A stretch of DNA of 30,063 nucleotides, from contig JBBPSI010000276.1 of assembly GCA_038093515.1 (NCBI GenBank), positions 1-30,063 on the forward strand. The letters are read 5' to 3'. Below are positions 1 to 9,319 of this stretch, piece after piece (within the stretch, counting starts at the first letter, position 1; each line of letters opens with the position of its first letter). The notes beneath the pieces are model-generated. The model was given only the letters and a program-made list of their open reading frames with translations. It searched no databases and was not told the DNA's origin. The position numbers and the translations under genes were made by a program. The stretch is from Butyriboletus loyo (lineage: Eukaryota; Basidiomycota; Agaricomycetes; Boletales; Boletaceae).

Positions 1-1094
1 AGGTGACTTGGACGGTCTTATGTAACCCTTCTTGAGTTCTTTTTCCACAAAACCTTGGATTTGTTCTTGTTCTTCTTCGGACATGGGAATAACGCGACCC
101 TTTTTTGGTACAAAATCAGGTTTGAGATCTATTGCGTGATCCCAGGGTTTCCTTTCAGGCATTCTTGCTGCCTCGTCCTCGGAGAATACATCTAAATAGT
201 CATGGTAAACCTCGGGTACCTTTCCGGCAACCTCTGGTTCTATAGTACAGCAAGAGGTAATGTTCGAAGATGAAATAGAGTCTTTGATAACACTACAGTA
301 AGGAGAACAATGATTAAATTTAATGGTTTTAAAACGCCAATCAATGTCTGGGTTATGATGTGCAAACCAATCGTAACCAATAATCATTTGATGAGAACCA
401 AGAAGAGAGACGTAAGCCTCAATCGATTCGTGGTGCCCATCAATTTCCATAAATAGGTAGGTTTTGTGCGTAATGCGACCTATTGCTCCTTTAGAGCCGT
501 CTGCATTAATAACCTCCATGGAACGTTCTAATGGTACAGTGTCTATCTTTCTTGTATCACAATAATTTTTGTCAATGAAGGTATTGACCGCTCCCGTATC
601 CAGCAAAGCTTTAAGCGAACGAGTTCGCCAAGTAGTGTTTGACTGGTAGGTGATTTTCACCACCGGGGAGTAATCTCCACCAAACATCAAAGAAGATTTA
701 GGGGATTTATAATTAGAAGAAGGGGGAGATGAAATCGGGGATCTGGTTTTCATTTGTCTCAAAAGAGAATTAAGCACGCTTTTGTGCGCCGCGCTCCCGT
801 TAGGAGACGCTCTTTCGAGTTTTTCAATAGATAGTTCATTCGATTTGATACAGGAATCAAGAAATTCGTCCTCCTTACAATCAATCAAACCGGGAACATC
901 CACGCTTACATCCGAAGACGAATTCGCGAATACCGATCCAATCGAAAGCTTAGATTCAGATGGTATGTAAGAATGTTCATCTGTGTCTACGGAATAGTCC
1001 ACAAATGTAGATAGGGCAGAAAAAGAATTTGAAAAAGAATTTAAAGAAGAAATATTGTTCTGTCCTCTAGGTACCCCTACACTAGAAGACTTTT
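1..1094 (-). CDS. Chromovirus A pol, partial: aspartic protease and start of reverse transcriptase
   Basis: Reading the minus strand from about 1094 down to the window edge gives one open frame with no stop codon. Downstream of a Ser/Asn-rich stretch lies the retroviral-type protease motif LLDTGA (DTGA codons at 589-600), followed by an IIGYDW/HNPDIDW block (about 350-385) typical of Ty3/Gypsy proteases. The frame then enters the RT N-terminal region (YLDVFSEDEA, then GYIRPSKSP at the edge). It matches copy E (29771-30063) closely. Family knowledge: protease matures Gag-Pol and RT copies the element RNA inside the particle. The frame differs from both gag segments upstream, so at least one frameshift, programmed or degenerative, separates gag from pol. 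RT catalytic core, RNase H and integrase lie outside the window. Confidence 0.88.
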
Positions 1095-1481
1095 TCATTT
1101 TAAAGACCGTGAGGCCTTTTCCTTTGCTTCGCAAGCGAAGACATCTGCCCAGTAAGCTCGGGCGTCGTCTCCCATGTACGCGGCGCGCTGGGAAACTTCT
1201 TGTTGCGGTGCTCCAACCGCAGGTGGTGCCGGTAACGGCCTTGACTGATATGATGAATTTGGAGGGGTTACCTCCGCGGAATTTACTTGAACCCACCCAT
1301 GTACATAGGTTCCGTCGGTTTGTTGGATCCACTGCTGCCTTACTTTCGGGCGAGGAGTGGTACCAGCTTTATCCCGACGGTTTGGGTTTTGGGGGCAGTT
1401 TGGGCGGATGTGTCCGGCCCTTGCCACGCCCAACTTGACTTCGCGTTCTAGTCTCGAGAGCCAGATTGCTGTACGGATAGG
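1095..1481 (-). pseudogene. Chromovirus A gag C-terminal part (degenerate nucleocapsid)
   Basis: This minus-strand segment reads through GHIRPNCPQNP, the second half of a CCHC zinc knuckle. The two upstream cysteines of C-x2-C are replaced by Lys and Val, so the knuckle is broken. It is bounded by TGA at 1482-1484 and TGA at 1095-1097. It is in a different frame from the gag ORF upstream and from the protease frame downstream. I infer a nucleocapsid remnant with one or more indels around an A8 run at 1484-1491. An alternative is a separate small ORF, but position and GHIRPNC favour gag. Confidence 0.6.
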
Positions 1482-1549
1482 TCAAAAAAAATAGGAGACT
1501 CGCTGGCCGGTTTGGGGATTAGGCAATTGTAAAGAAGCCGAGGGGGAGG

Positions 1550-2335
1550 TCAGCTAGGAAGTGCAAGGTAGCCATAGATTGGGGCTGGCTGCTGTGAATA
1601 CGGCCTCCATTGCCGCGCTTGCCCCGTTCCCCTCTCGGCGTACATCTGTTCGAAGGACCTTCCTGTCCTCCGGAACTCTTCTACCAAATTGTTGAAATCT
1701 TCCAGGACGTCCTCAGAGCATGAGAGGAAGACCTGTTTATAGATCTCGTATTTTACTGCCCTTTTTAGGAGTTCAATGGCGTGCTTGGGCTCGCACTCCG
1801 ACTGCCGGTATAGAACTTTAAACCTTTCTAGGAAGGTGTCGATTTGGGTTTGGCCCTGGGTGAGAGCGGCCAGCTTCCTTAAGGCTTGATGGGCGAGGAC
1901 GTCAATTTGGAAATGTCCTCTGATCATCTCCTGGAGGTATTCCCACTCCGGCCATGCCAAGTCCTTCTTTCTTCCCTTAGATATGTTGAGGGGATCTATG
2001 TACTTCTCCTCCTCCGTAACATAATCTTCCAAGACCAGCTGAGAAAAGTCTTGGCCTTTGCCTTTGATGCGGCTAAGAACCGCGACCGTCCGGAGCTTGT
2101 CTGTTTTCCAGGTGTTGACAGACACCCAGACTTTAAGGGAAGTCCACCAGTGGTGGAACTTTTCTCTGTCGCCGTCCCATTCTCCGGGATCAGCAACCTT
2201 CTTCGAAATTCCTCCTTGGGTATCTTTTTCCAGCCACTGCGCGAAGAGGGCGCGCAATGTCTGATCGTCGTAGGAGGGGGCGGCAGGGACATAATCGGTG
2301 GGAGCGGGGGCGTAAGACGGACCAGGGTCTGACAT
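1550..2335 (-). CDS. Chromovirus A gag (retrotransposon capsid, prematurely stopped)
   Basis: A 261-residue minus-strand ORF starts at the ATG at 2335 after a long leader. It has a Pro/Tyr-rich N-terminus (residues 1-25), then a retrotransposon Gag capsid region with typical patterns such as FHHWWTSLKVWV (about 60-71), WPEWEYLQEMIRGHF (about 128-142) and a TQIDTFLERFKVLYRQ helix (about 163-178). Family role: capsid protein that assembles the virus-like particle. It ends at a TGA (1550-1552) whose downstream in-frame sequence continues Pro-rich and open to about 1452, so the stop looks like CGA-to-TGA decay rather than the natural end. The nucleocapsid motif follows in another frame. Confidence 0.82.
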   Translation of the reverse strand: MSDPGPSYAPAPTDYVPAAPSYDDQTLRALFAQWLEKDTQGGISKKVADPGEWDGDREKFHHWWTSLKVWVSVNTWKTDKLRTVAVLSRIKGKGQDFSQLVLEDYVTEEEKYIDPLNISKGRKKDLAWPEWEYLQEMIRGHFQIDVLAHQALRKLAALTQGQTQIDTFLERFKVLYRQSECEPKHAIELLKRAVKYEIYKQVFLSCSEDVLEDFNNLVEEFRRTGRSFEQMYAERGTGQARQWRPYSQQPAPIYGYLALPS

Positions 2336-3114
2336 CCTTTTCTGGTCGTCGTCTGGGAAATCCGTTGAGTATTCGGAACCCAGATTGGAAATTGTGATTT
2401 AAAGAAGTCGGGGGTGAAGGAAAGGGGGTGATTCTTGAATCTTCTTCGGCAACCTTTTCTTCGGCTGAACCGGATTCTTCGGCAAAAACAAAGAAAGAAA
2501 ACTACGAGGTATAAAGGCCCTTACTGTCTCCTATCTTCCAAGGTGACTCTGGGGGACTCTACAACAAGTAGAACGTAGAAAATATTTTTTCGACCGGAGG
2601 TAATATCTCCGACGAAGTTTTGTCCGGTAATGGACGAGAACGGGTAAAGACCTAGTTACAACTAATTGACAAATTTTGAATATTTTTTCTGGTTCTACCT
2701 CCCGTGTTACCACAGGGACTACGATTTGAGAATGACTCAGCCAAAGGGATTTGGGGGTCCCTAAGTCGTCCTTCGCAAATTGGGCACGACCCCAACGCGG
2801 ACTATCAACTCCAAGGGAGCGACGGAGAATGAAGGTTTTACAGGTAATTACGCGAGACACAAAAGCTACCCTTCCAAGGGGTTCCCCTAAAAGCGGCGGG
2901 GGCAATCAGAAATGAAAACTGCGGAACGTGCAGTAACGGCTCTAAACCCTGAGCACCGGGTTATCCCGTAAGAGGGAAAATCTGCTCCGTCAAGTGGAGG
3001 CCTACTGGAAGTGCGGGATAGGGAGAAACGAGACGGGTACGCTATTGGCCAATCGCCGACAAGCACGCTACCCCTACCCTGGGGACCGGGTGTGTATCTG
3101 AAGTTTTAACCAAG
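2336..3114 (-). other. Chromovirus A 5' leader with primer-binding-site-like start
   Basis: This 0.78-kb stretch lies between the 5' LTR and the gag ATG on the minus strand. Directly inside the LTR end the minus strand reads CTTGGTTAAAACTTC, a plausible tRNA primer binding site beginning TGG; the same place in copy B reads CTTGGTTAAAGC. About 430 bp nearest the LTR (2684-3114) is shared with copy B (8105-8489). A 124-codon minus frame at 2531-2905 has no recognisable domain and I do not count it as a gene. The primer tRNA is not identified. Confidence 0.7.
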
Positions 3115-3634
3115 TGTTGCAAGGCAACGCGCAGTCGAATGCTAGCACATAGTACCCTTTCACACGAGGTCCCACTACAGTTGCAGGTCTACACAAAGAC
3201 CTGGCAAGATGGAATCAAGGAGCTTCAACTTAATCTTCAACTGTTGCCAGCGAATAGACAAGTGGTTAAAACTAGGGAATCCTAGTCTAACCACGAGCCC
3301 TTTTATATTGTACAGGGATGCGCACAGACCATGCTGTGCGTGTGAGGAATTACTATACATGGATAGACTAAAGAAGAGAAGCGCAACGGTGATTAACCAC
3401 ACGAGGCGCGGGGATCAAAAAGAAGAGAAGTAAACGGAGATTAAATACATGTGTCGTGATGTCATAGAGTCTAGGCCTAGTCTAGGCCATGACATCATAT
3501 GCTTAGTCAGCAAGGGATCACATGTAAGTTCCCACGATCACGTGCACTATGTCACGTGACCTTTGAAAGTGAAAACGACTAAGTCCGAATTGAAAGTGTA
3601 CGAAGTGTACGAATAAAATGTTATGATTATAACA
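3115..3634 (-). repeat. Chromovirus LTR A (5' LTR, minus orientation, 520 bp)
   Basis: The element starts TGTTATAATC on the minus strand and ends TTGCAACA, giving TG...CA ends. It aligns along its length with LTRs B, C, D and E. On the minus strand it contains a TATAAAA box (plus 3301-3307), a hairpin just downstream, two CACGTG boxes (3539-3544, 3553-3558) and TGAYRTCA-type octamers around 3457-3464 and 3490. To its right lies Copia-1 coding sequence. The candidate duplicated target is TGTAG at 3635-3639, but the partner copy is outside the window. Confidence 0.9.
3301..3307 (-). promoter_or_regulatory. TATA box of chromovirus LTR A
   Basis: The minus strand reads TATAAAAGGG here. The same motif is kept at the same relative place in LTRs B, C, D and E. 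Transcription would run leftward into gag. Confidence 0.6.
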
Positions 3635-5417
3635 TGTAGGACCTTGGATGGGCTGTATTTGCGCTGAAACACTGCGCCATATCAGCCTCTTCCTCGTCTG
3701 AATCAGAGGAGTCAGTGGACAGCTGAGCAGGGCTCAGTTTCCACCATTCGCGAGGTGGCTGACGTGTTCTGCGAGGTAAACGAGCCCCAATGCCAATTGG
3801 ACTCGGTGTGGGCTCTGGGACAGCGCCAGGTGGTGGACTCTCTGGTAAAGGTGCAGGTGGTGGCGTCTCAGGTAAATGAGCTGGTGGTGCAACTGGTGTC
3901 CTGGGTTCGTCATCCTGTTCCTCTGGTGGATCAGGTGCCTCCCCAGGATGTAGAATCCCAGCAGTTGTGGAATCGTCATCCTCGTTGTCTCCAGTAGTCA
4001 CAGGTGGCTCATATAGAGTCGCAATGGGAATGGGAAGGGTGGAGGGTGGTTGTTGGACAGTCGACTGGCCAGTTGCGCTTCGTTCATCGAAATCAGCATG
4101 TTCTGAGATCAGGGTGCGCTTTGTTGTCAGGTTGTAGAACTTCCAACCTTTGTAGCCATCTGGATACCCAATGAAGACACACTTCTCGTAGTGCAGGCGC
4201 AGAGCATCGCGCTTATCCTTCTGGATGTGCACATAGGAGGTGCAACCCCAGACACGAAGGTGAGACACATCTGGCTTTCGTCCATGCCAGAGTTCGTATG
4301 GAGTGGAGTTATCAAGTGCTGCAGTGGGGCATCTGTTCCACACATGGATGAGCGCAGCTAGTGCTTCGCCCCAGAAAGCCATCACAAGGCCAGATTCCTT
4401 CAACATGGCTGTAATGCGCTCAGAAAGGACCTGATTGACGCGTTCTGCAACACCATTTTGCTGAGGACACGCTCGGACAGTGTGCTGGCGTTCGATACCG
4501 CATTCCTGGGTGAATTTGAGCATGGCATTGCTCATATACTTGCCTCCCTTGTCGTCTCGCAGCGTTTTGATGCGACGCTCTGTCTGGTTCTCTGCAAACG
4601 CCCTGAATTGCTTAAATGCGTCGAAAACATCAGATTTAGCACGAATGGGCAGGACAAATCGATATCTTGAGTAGTCGTCGATGAAGGTCACCCAATATCG
4701 GTAGCCAGAGAAGGTGGGGTAGGGAATGGCGTGTACATCAGAGTGGACGAGCTCAAGGGGTCGAGATGCGCGAGATTGAGAGCTGTGGAATGGATTTGCA
4801 TGCATTTTGCCAGCGAGGCATGGCTCACAGATAGGGTCAGGTGCCGACTTGCTGTCCAGCTTCATCCCAGTCACCAAATCGCGCTCCATCAGCGACTTGA
4901 TGTCTGCGGAGTTGTGGTGTGCAAAGCGACGATGCCATAGTGACAAATCGAGCGGAACAGTCATTGCAGCTCGTGCATACTCAGTCATAGACTCCGTTGT
5001 ACGATCCAAAAACGCGGCATTGTTGCTGTCGATGGTGGCGACGAATAGAGGTGGTCCAGAGGAGCGAGAGAATGTCAAATGCATTGCATTGATATGGACA
5101 ACAAACGAGGAGTGACAAGTGAGATACAATACAGCCAGGAGGTTGTTCCGCAGCTGAGGGACATGTAGGACATTGGAGAACTCGACCGCTCTGCACCTCT
5201 TTCCGTCTATCACTGGGTGGAACACCACAGACCCCACTCCAGCTGAATAGATGATGGTGTTGTCGGCGAGTTTGATTGGGACACATTTCAGCGCATAGTT
5301 GCGCAGCCAATGACGATGGGGAGTCATATGAGAAGTGGCCCCCGAGTCTGCATTCCAATCATGGTCAGCATCGAGTTGGAGCGGTGAAAATGGATCAGAG
5401 TGATCCGTAGTGCGCAA
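3635..5417 (-). pseudogene. Copia-1 pol: protease, GAG-pre-integrase and integrase, cut off before RT
   Basis: Minus-strand Ty1/Copia pol. Counting from the ATG at 5417, the protease motif DSGAT is at residues 24-28, the GAG-pre-integrase signature LWHRRFAHHN at 160-169, and the HHCC zinc part ends CEPC at 197-200. The integrase catalytic triad looks intact: D227 (VHSD), D289 (LRDDKGGKY) and E325 (NGVAERVNQ), a D,D35E spacing. A Pro/Glu-rich linker follows (about 460-560). The frame stops because chromovirus LTR A begins at 3634, so RT and RNase H must lie beyond the left edge or are lost. Upstream, TGA at 5433-5435 separates it from gag in the same frame. Role by family: protease matures the polyprotein and integrase inserts the cDNA. 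Confidence 0.92.
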
Positions 5418-5432
5418 ACTTGCATTTCCAGC

Positions 5433-6496
5433 TCATTCGACGACCTCCTGAGTTCCCGAGGCAACCGAAGCAGACTGTTCACCCTTCCTGTCCTTGTGGT
5501 GGTTCGTCTTGTAGTACTTTTTCGCTCGTTGGAGCGAATAGCACTTGCATTGGCAATGTCCTGGCTTGTCACAGAACGAGCATGGTGAATTTCGTGGGCA
5601 AGCACAGGTAGATGAGGATGTGGCGAGTGCGGAGTCAATGGGAGCTGGAGGGGCATCTGAGCGAGGGCGACGATTGATTTCCTTGGTGTGGAATGCAGCC
5701 TTGACCTTGTCTTTGTCGAGGTCAGTGAGGAGGGCCAAAGACGAAACAAAATGGCTGTAATCAGGCCCAAGTGCCCGAATCATCGCCATGCAGGTCAGCT
5801 CAGCATCCAGAGTCTTCATGTTGAAGCTTGACCTGCGCAGATCCTGGATTCAGAGCATAGACTCCTCGACTCGTGCTGCAAGCCCAGGCAGGGACTCCTC
5901 GGCGCGTTTCCGGATGCTGAAGAACTCATTGTAGGCCACAAATCTGCTGCTGGCCTTCTGCTGGAGAAACACTGTTGCATTTACTTATTTCGCACACTGC
6001 ACATTTCTAGAGTGTTACCTTAGTCATACTGTCAGCCACATTGTGGCGCATTATTTACAGTTGTTGTAGCGCTCCGCATGTAGCTTGGAGTTCACTGTCT
6101 TTGTCTCCCAGTTTCTGACAGTGAGCTCCAGGTATGTGAAGTTAGATTTACTCGAATATATAGTTTCTGACAGTGAGCTCCAGCTGGGATATTCCAGCTG
6201 TTAACAAACACCTTCTTAAGCGTTGCCCAGGCTGCAGTGGGGTCGTCCTGGTCTGCTCGGATGTGTACTCATTGGTCTGGCGCAATATTCAGCATAAGCT
6301 CCCCAGCTGCCCTGTCCTGCTTGATGTCCCAGGCTGTCTGGTCTGCTACAGAACTCGAAGGGCGAACCTCTTTTCTGTCTACGAGTCTCCAGAGTCCCTT
6401 GGAGCGGAACAGTGCTTTCATCTCCTCGCTCCAGGTGACATAGTTAGGGCCAGTGAGGTGTTGAATGCAATGGGAGTGTTGTTGGTGGTCAGACAT
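5433..6496 (-). pseudogene. Copia-1 gag (UBN2-type), split by a solo LTR and two stop codons
   Basis: Gag starts at the ATG at 6496-6494 and reads LTGPNYVTWSEEMKALFRSKGLW, characteristic of Copia gag N-termini. TGA at 6269-6271 interrupts it. A 234-bp solo LTR (5973-6206) then splits the frame exactly; without it and one 5-bp target copy the frames before and after are in register. The right part carries a FVAYNEFFSIRKRAEESL block, TGA at 5850-5852, and an intact CCHC zinc knuckle, C-x2-C-x4-H-x4-C, at 5541-5582. TGA at 5433-5435 ends it and pol follows in the same frame. All three TGA codons sit where Arg (CGA) is plausible. Gag and pol were probably one long ORF. Confidence 0.85.
5973..6206. 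mobile_element. Solo LTR, 234 bp, inserted in Copia-1 gag, with 5-bp target duplication AACAC
   Basis: The insert begins TGTTGC and ends TTAACA. It is flanked by AACAC at 5968-5972 and 6207-6211. Its removal with one target copy restores gag register, so this is a genuine insertion. Inside are two copies of GTTTCTGACAGTGAGCTCCAG (about 6112-6133 and 6165-6183). A TATATA lies at about 6158-6163. No other copy of this LTR is in the window, so orientation and family are open. Confidence 0.78.
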
Positions 6497-7627
6497 GGTT
6501 TTCGGATGGAATTGGGGTGGATGGCAGTGACAAGGTGTGGTTTGGATGCACCGAGGCGGACTTTGAAGTATTTTCTCTACCGTTCCTACGCCCTCGCACG
6601 CACCATCCACACTCGCCTCTGCCCCGACAACCAGCCGCCTGTATACGCCACCGCCCTAGAAACCTCCCTGATGGAGGCTAGGGGGTACACCTTAGACATC
6701 CTTCACACTGAGGGATTCGGCTACGTCGTAGACCAACTTCTCCCGGGCATCCTTGCCCCTGTCCTTCACCCTATTCTTGTTGCTCTCGCTCCAAGGGAGA
6801 GAGAGTTTTATTTTCAGTCCAACGACAGGATTGGATTTCTTCGCCCCACCGCTCACAGCCCCAATCCTCCTCCTCGTCCTGCTGTGGAAGGATCTCCTCC
6901 GCCATTACCTATTCCAGCGCCACCCACAAGAGATTCTCCTGTGACCACTTTGGTAGCCGACTCTTTGCATGAGACCACAGGAGAATCCTTGGAGTCCTTT
7001 CGGACAGACATCGACGAGCCCCAGGTCGCTCGTCGACACTCCCCTCTACCGCCTCGAACTGTGCGTCGCCAACCTCGCCAGACGCTTCTCCAGGTTGGAT
7101 CTGTCCTGGGATCGGTCACCCTCACCGCCGCAGGAAGAAGGATCGCCAACAGGGCCTTTCATTCCGTCACCCCCCAACCGTCCACTCGACGTGGCACCCC
7201 CGCCATCCAGCTCATCCCTCGTGTCACCTCCCCCACCGCTGCAGCTGGTGGCTCTAACGACTCTTCGTATGGACCCCCACCTCCCTATCTCCCCGGCCAG
7301 GGTACTCGTGATTCCCCTATCGTCGTCGACAACCGATCTCCTGGTCCCAGCCCAGGCACTGCTCGACCTCGCCTCATCCACCCGCAGCTCTGCTTCGAGT
7401 GCGGGACCGTCGGTCACTTCCGTAGGGAGTGCCCCAATTACACCTGCCCCTTCTGTCACCAGATTGCCCCTGGTCATATACAGGAGTTTTGTCCAGAGCG
7501 TGTATGCGGCCTCTGCGGTGCCGTTGGCCATATCGTCGCCAACTGCACGTTTCGGGATGATGTCTGGGCAGATTTCAATGCCAATGACACTTATGACTAC
7601 GACGTCAACGAGGGGGAGTCTCAGTGA
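6173..7627 (+). CDS. Chimeric ORF: antisense Copia-1 gag fused to a zinc-knuckle (Gag-like) C-terminus
   Basis: The 484-codon plus-strand frame has two origins. From 6173 to roughly 6500-6600 it is the antisense of Copia-1 gag and leader, so its first about 130 residues are unlikely to be biological. The rest is a Pro/Ser/Thr-rich protein (about 220-400) ending in three zinc knuckles: CFECGTVGHFRREC at residue 407, CPFCHQIAPGHIQEFC (C-x2-C-x6-H-x4-C), and CGLCGAVGHIVANC at 445, followed by an acidic tail. It ends 50 bp before a polypurine tract and LTR, so it belongs to an LTR retrotransposon whose 5' part was lost. A nucleic-acid-binding Gag-like role is inferred from the knuckles. A gag-type protein next to the 3' LTR, with no pol visible, is unusual. 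Confidence 0.65.
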   Translation: MSSSWDIPAVNKHLLKRCPGCSGVVLVCSDVYSLVWRNIQHKLPSCPVLLDVPGCLVCYRTRRANLFSVYESPESLGAEQCFHLLAPGDIVRASEVLNAMGVLLVVRHGFRMELGWMAVTRCGLDAPRRTLKYFLYRSYALARTIHTRLCPDNQPPVYATALETSLMEARGYTLDILHTEGFGYVVDQLLPGILAPVLHPILVALAPREREFYFQSNDRIGFLRPTAHSPNPPPRPAVEGSPPPLPIPAPPTRDSPVTTLVADSLHETTGESLESFRTDIDEPQVARRHSPLPPRTVRRQPRQTLLQVGSVLGSVTLTAAGRRIANRAFHSVTPQPSTRRGTPAIQLIPRVTSPTAAAGGSNDSSYGPPPPYLPGQGTRDSPIVVDNRSPGPSPGTARPRLIHPQLCFECGTVGHFRRECPNYTCPFCHQIAPGHIQEFCPERVCGLCGAVGHIVANCTFRDDVWADFNANDTYDYDVNEGESQ

Positions 7628-7665
7628 AGGGAGCATTCAAGTTGTGGAGTCGGAGTCTCCACCAT

Positions 7666-7678
7666 GGGAAGGGGGTAA
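7666..7678 (+). other. Polypurine tract of the zinc-knuckle LTR element
   Basis: The purine run GGGAAGGGGG followed by TAA lies directly before the LTR starting TGTTATGG. This is the expected position of the plus-strand primer at the inner edge of a 3' LTR, so it fixes the element orientation as plus. Confidence 0.7.
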
Positions 7679-8104
7679 TGTTATGGTAGTGGTCTACTTT
7701 TTCTCTCCATTACCATTGGGACTGTTACATTCACCTAGCCTTTTGCTAGTTCCACTTGAACGGTAACAACCGTTCCTACTTAGTCATCACTTCTCGCGCA
7801 CGGACGCGCTTTCTTTCATACTCCAGAATCTTCTGGAATATTCCTTCCACATTTGTAGTTTCCTTCTCGCGTCTCAATTAGGAACATGGTCTGTGTGCAG
7901 ACCCCAGTAGTATAAAGGCTCGGCCTTTACACCATGTACACTATCTAGTTCTACGCAGCAATCTGCTAGCAATTAGTTCACTTCCAGACTCTTAGTGTGT
8001 GCACTAAGACATAGTCTGAGACTTCGCCCAGAATCGTCTCCCGAGTCTCGAGGCCACTCCAGAGTGCCTCCTCGCTGTTCTGATTGTTAGCGCCCAGTGT
8101 AACA
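7679..8104 (+). repeat. 3' LTR of the zinc-knuckle element (426 bp)
   Basis: It begins TGTTATGG and ends GTGTAACA, so TGTTA/TAACA form the short inverted ends. A TATAAAGG box is at 7911-7918 in plus orientation and overlaps a perfect 7-bp stem (TAAAGGC at 7913-7919 and GCCTTTA at 7923-7929). A polypurine tract precedes it. The right end abuts the leader of chromovirus copy B with no intervening sequence. No second copy is present in the window. Confidence 0.82.
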
Positions 8105-8489
8105 GTTTTTTCTTCTACCTCACATGTTACTGCAGGGACTACAAGGAGAATTGCTCAGCCAAAGGGATTTGGGGGTCCCTAAGTCACACTTTGCAAATTA
8201 GGCTCGACCCTGACGCAGACTAACAACTCCAAAGGGAGCATCTGAGAATGAATTTTTATAAGTGCTATGCCGAGACACAAATCTGCTCTTCCAAGGAGCT
8301 CCCCTAAAGGTGTGGGGGTGAAATGAAAATGAAAACTGGCGAATACCCAGTGATGATCCTTAACCCTGGATACCAGGTATGGTTTCCTAAGGAGAAAAGC
8401 TGCCCCTTCAAGTGGTAGTGTACTGGTATATGCAAGACAAAACTATCCCTACCCTGGGAACTGGGTGTGTATCAATAGCTTTAACCAAG
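8105..8489 (-). other. Chromovirus B 5' leader, truncated
   Basis: The stretch aligns with 2684-3114 of copy A, including shared blocks such as AAAGGGATTTGGGGGTCCCT. The alignment stops at the LTR of the zinc-knuckle element at 8104. Gag of copy B is absent, so copy B is a leader-plus-LTR stub on the minus strand. Confidence 0.8.
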
Positions 8490-8970
8490 TGTAATGAGAC
8501 AACAATGTTATCATGGCACAAGCGGTTCCACTACTGTTGCAGCTCTACACAAAGAGCTGGCGAGGTAAAATGAGGATAGCTCAAGACCTTAATCTCTCAA
8601 CTGTTGCCAGTGAATAGACAAGTGGTTAAAGCTAGGGAATCCTAGCCCAAACCATGAGCCCTTTTATATTACAAGGGAACACACATAGACCAAGCAGTGC
8701 ATGAGACTAAATACTATACATGTATATACAAGAAGAAGCCAGGGTTGATGGAGATTAAATAGAAGTCAACAGCGATCAAAAAGAAGAGAAGCAAACAGAG
8801 ATTAAATACATGAGGCATGATGTCATAGAGTCTGGGCCAGTCTGGACCATGACATCATATGCTTAGTCAGCCTATGGTCACATGTATAATCCCACAATCA
8901 CATGACCTTTGAAAGAGAAATATGATGAAGTCTGAATGCAAAGTTTGTTATAAGAGATACAATTATAACA
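8490..8970 (-). repeat. Chromovirus LTR B (481 bp, minus orientation)
   Basis: It aligns with LTRs A, C, D and E and has TG...CA ends (minus start TGTTATAATTG). The right neighbour is Copia-2 linker coding sequence starting at 8971. It is poorer in CpG than LTR A: both CACGTG boxes are lost (for example CACATG near the 3' side). Confidence 0.88.
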
Positions 8971-9319
8971 TTACTGGGCCAGTTAGATACCTGGTGCTCT
9001 TGGGTGGAGTGTCATACAGATGGAGGGAGTATTGCAGGCGGTGCTCCTGGCCTCTGCTTGCATGGTGCAGGAGGCATGGGTGTTGCTGGGTGTGGTGAAG
9101 GAGTGCAAGGCAAAGAGATGTGTGGAGGAGATGGGCTTCTAGAAGGAGCAGATTGATTGGGTTGATGGTCATTGTCAGTGGAGGGCAGCGGCAAAGGCAT
9201 GTGCTCATCAGTGACAGGGGGTACAGGATGTGCAGCAGGTTGCATGTGAGGTTTGTTTGCACAGCGGGGGAATCACTCTTTGTCAAATATGGCATGAGCT
9301 GATGTAAATAGGACATTGT
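8971..9319 (-). pseudogene. Copia-2 pol: Pro-rich linker after integrase
   Basis: The minus strand continues the Copia-2 pol frame after the solo LTR at 9320-10135. It reads VLFTSAHAIFD, typical of the end of Copia integrase, then a long Pro/Ser/His-rich linker (for example PSPPHISLPCTPSPHPATP). The segment ends at chromovirus LTR B, so the RT and RNase H that should follow are missing. At least one in-frame TGA lies near 9270. Confidence 0.75.

Noticed and set aside
1886..2332. A 148-codon plus-strand ORF
   Set aside because: It is the shadow of chromovirus gag on the minus strand.
3175..3433. Small ORFs inside LTR A
   Set aside because: They lie in the promoter and terminal repeat and are not kept open in the other LTR copies.
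7046..7636. A 196-codon minus-strand ORF and a 265-codon plus ORF at 6969-7766
   Set aside because: Both overlap the frame that carries three zinc knuckles and are composition-driven shadows.
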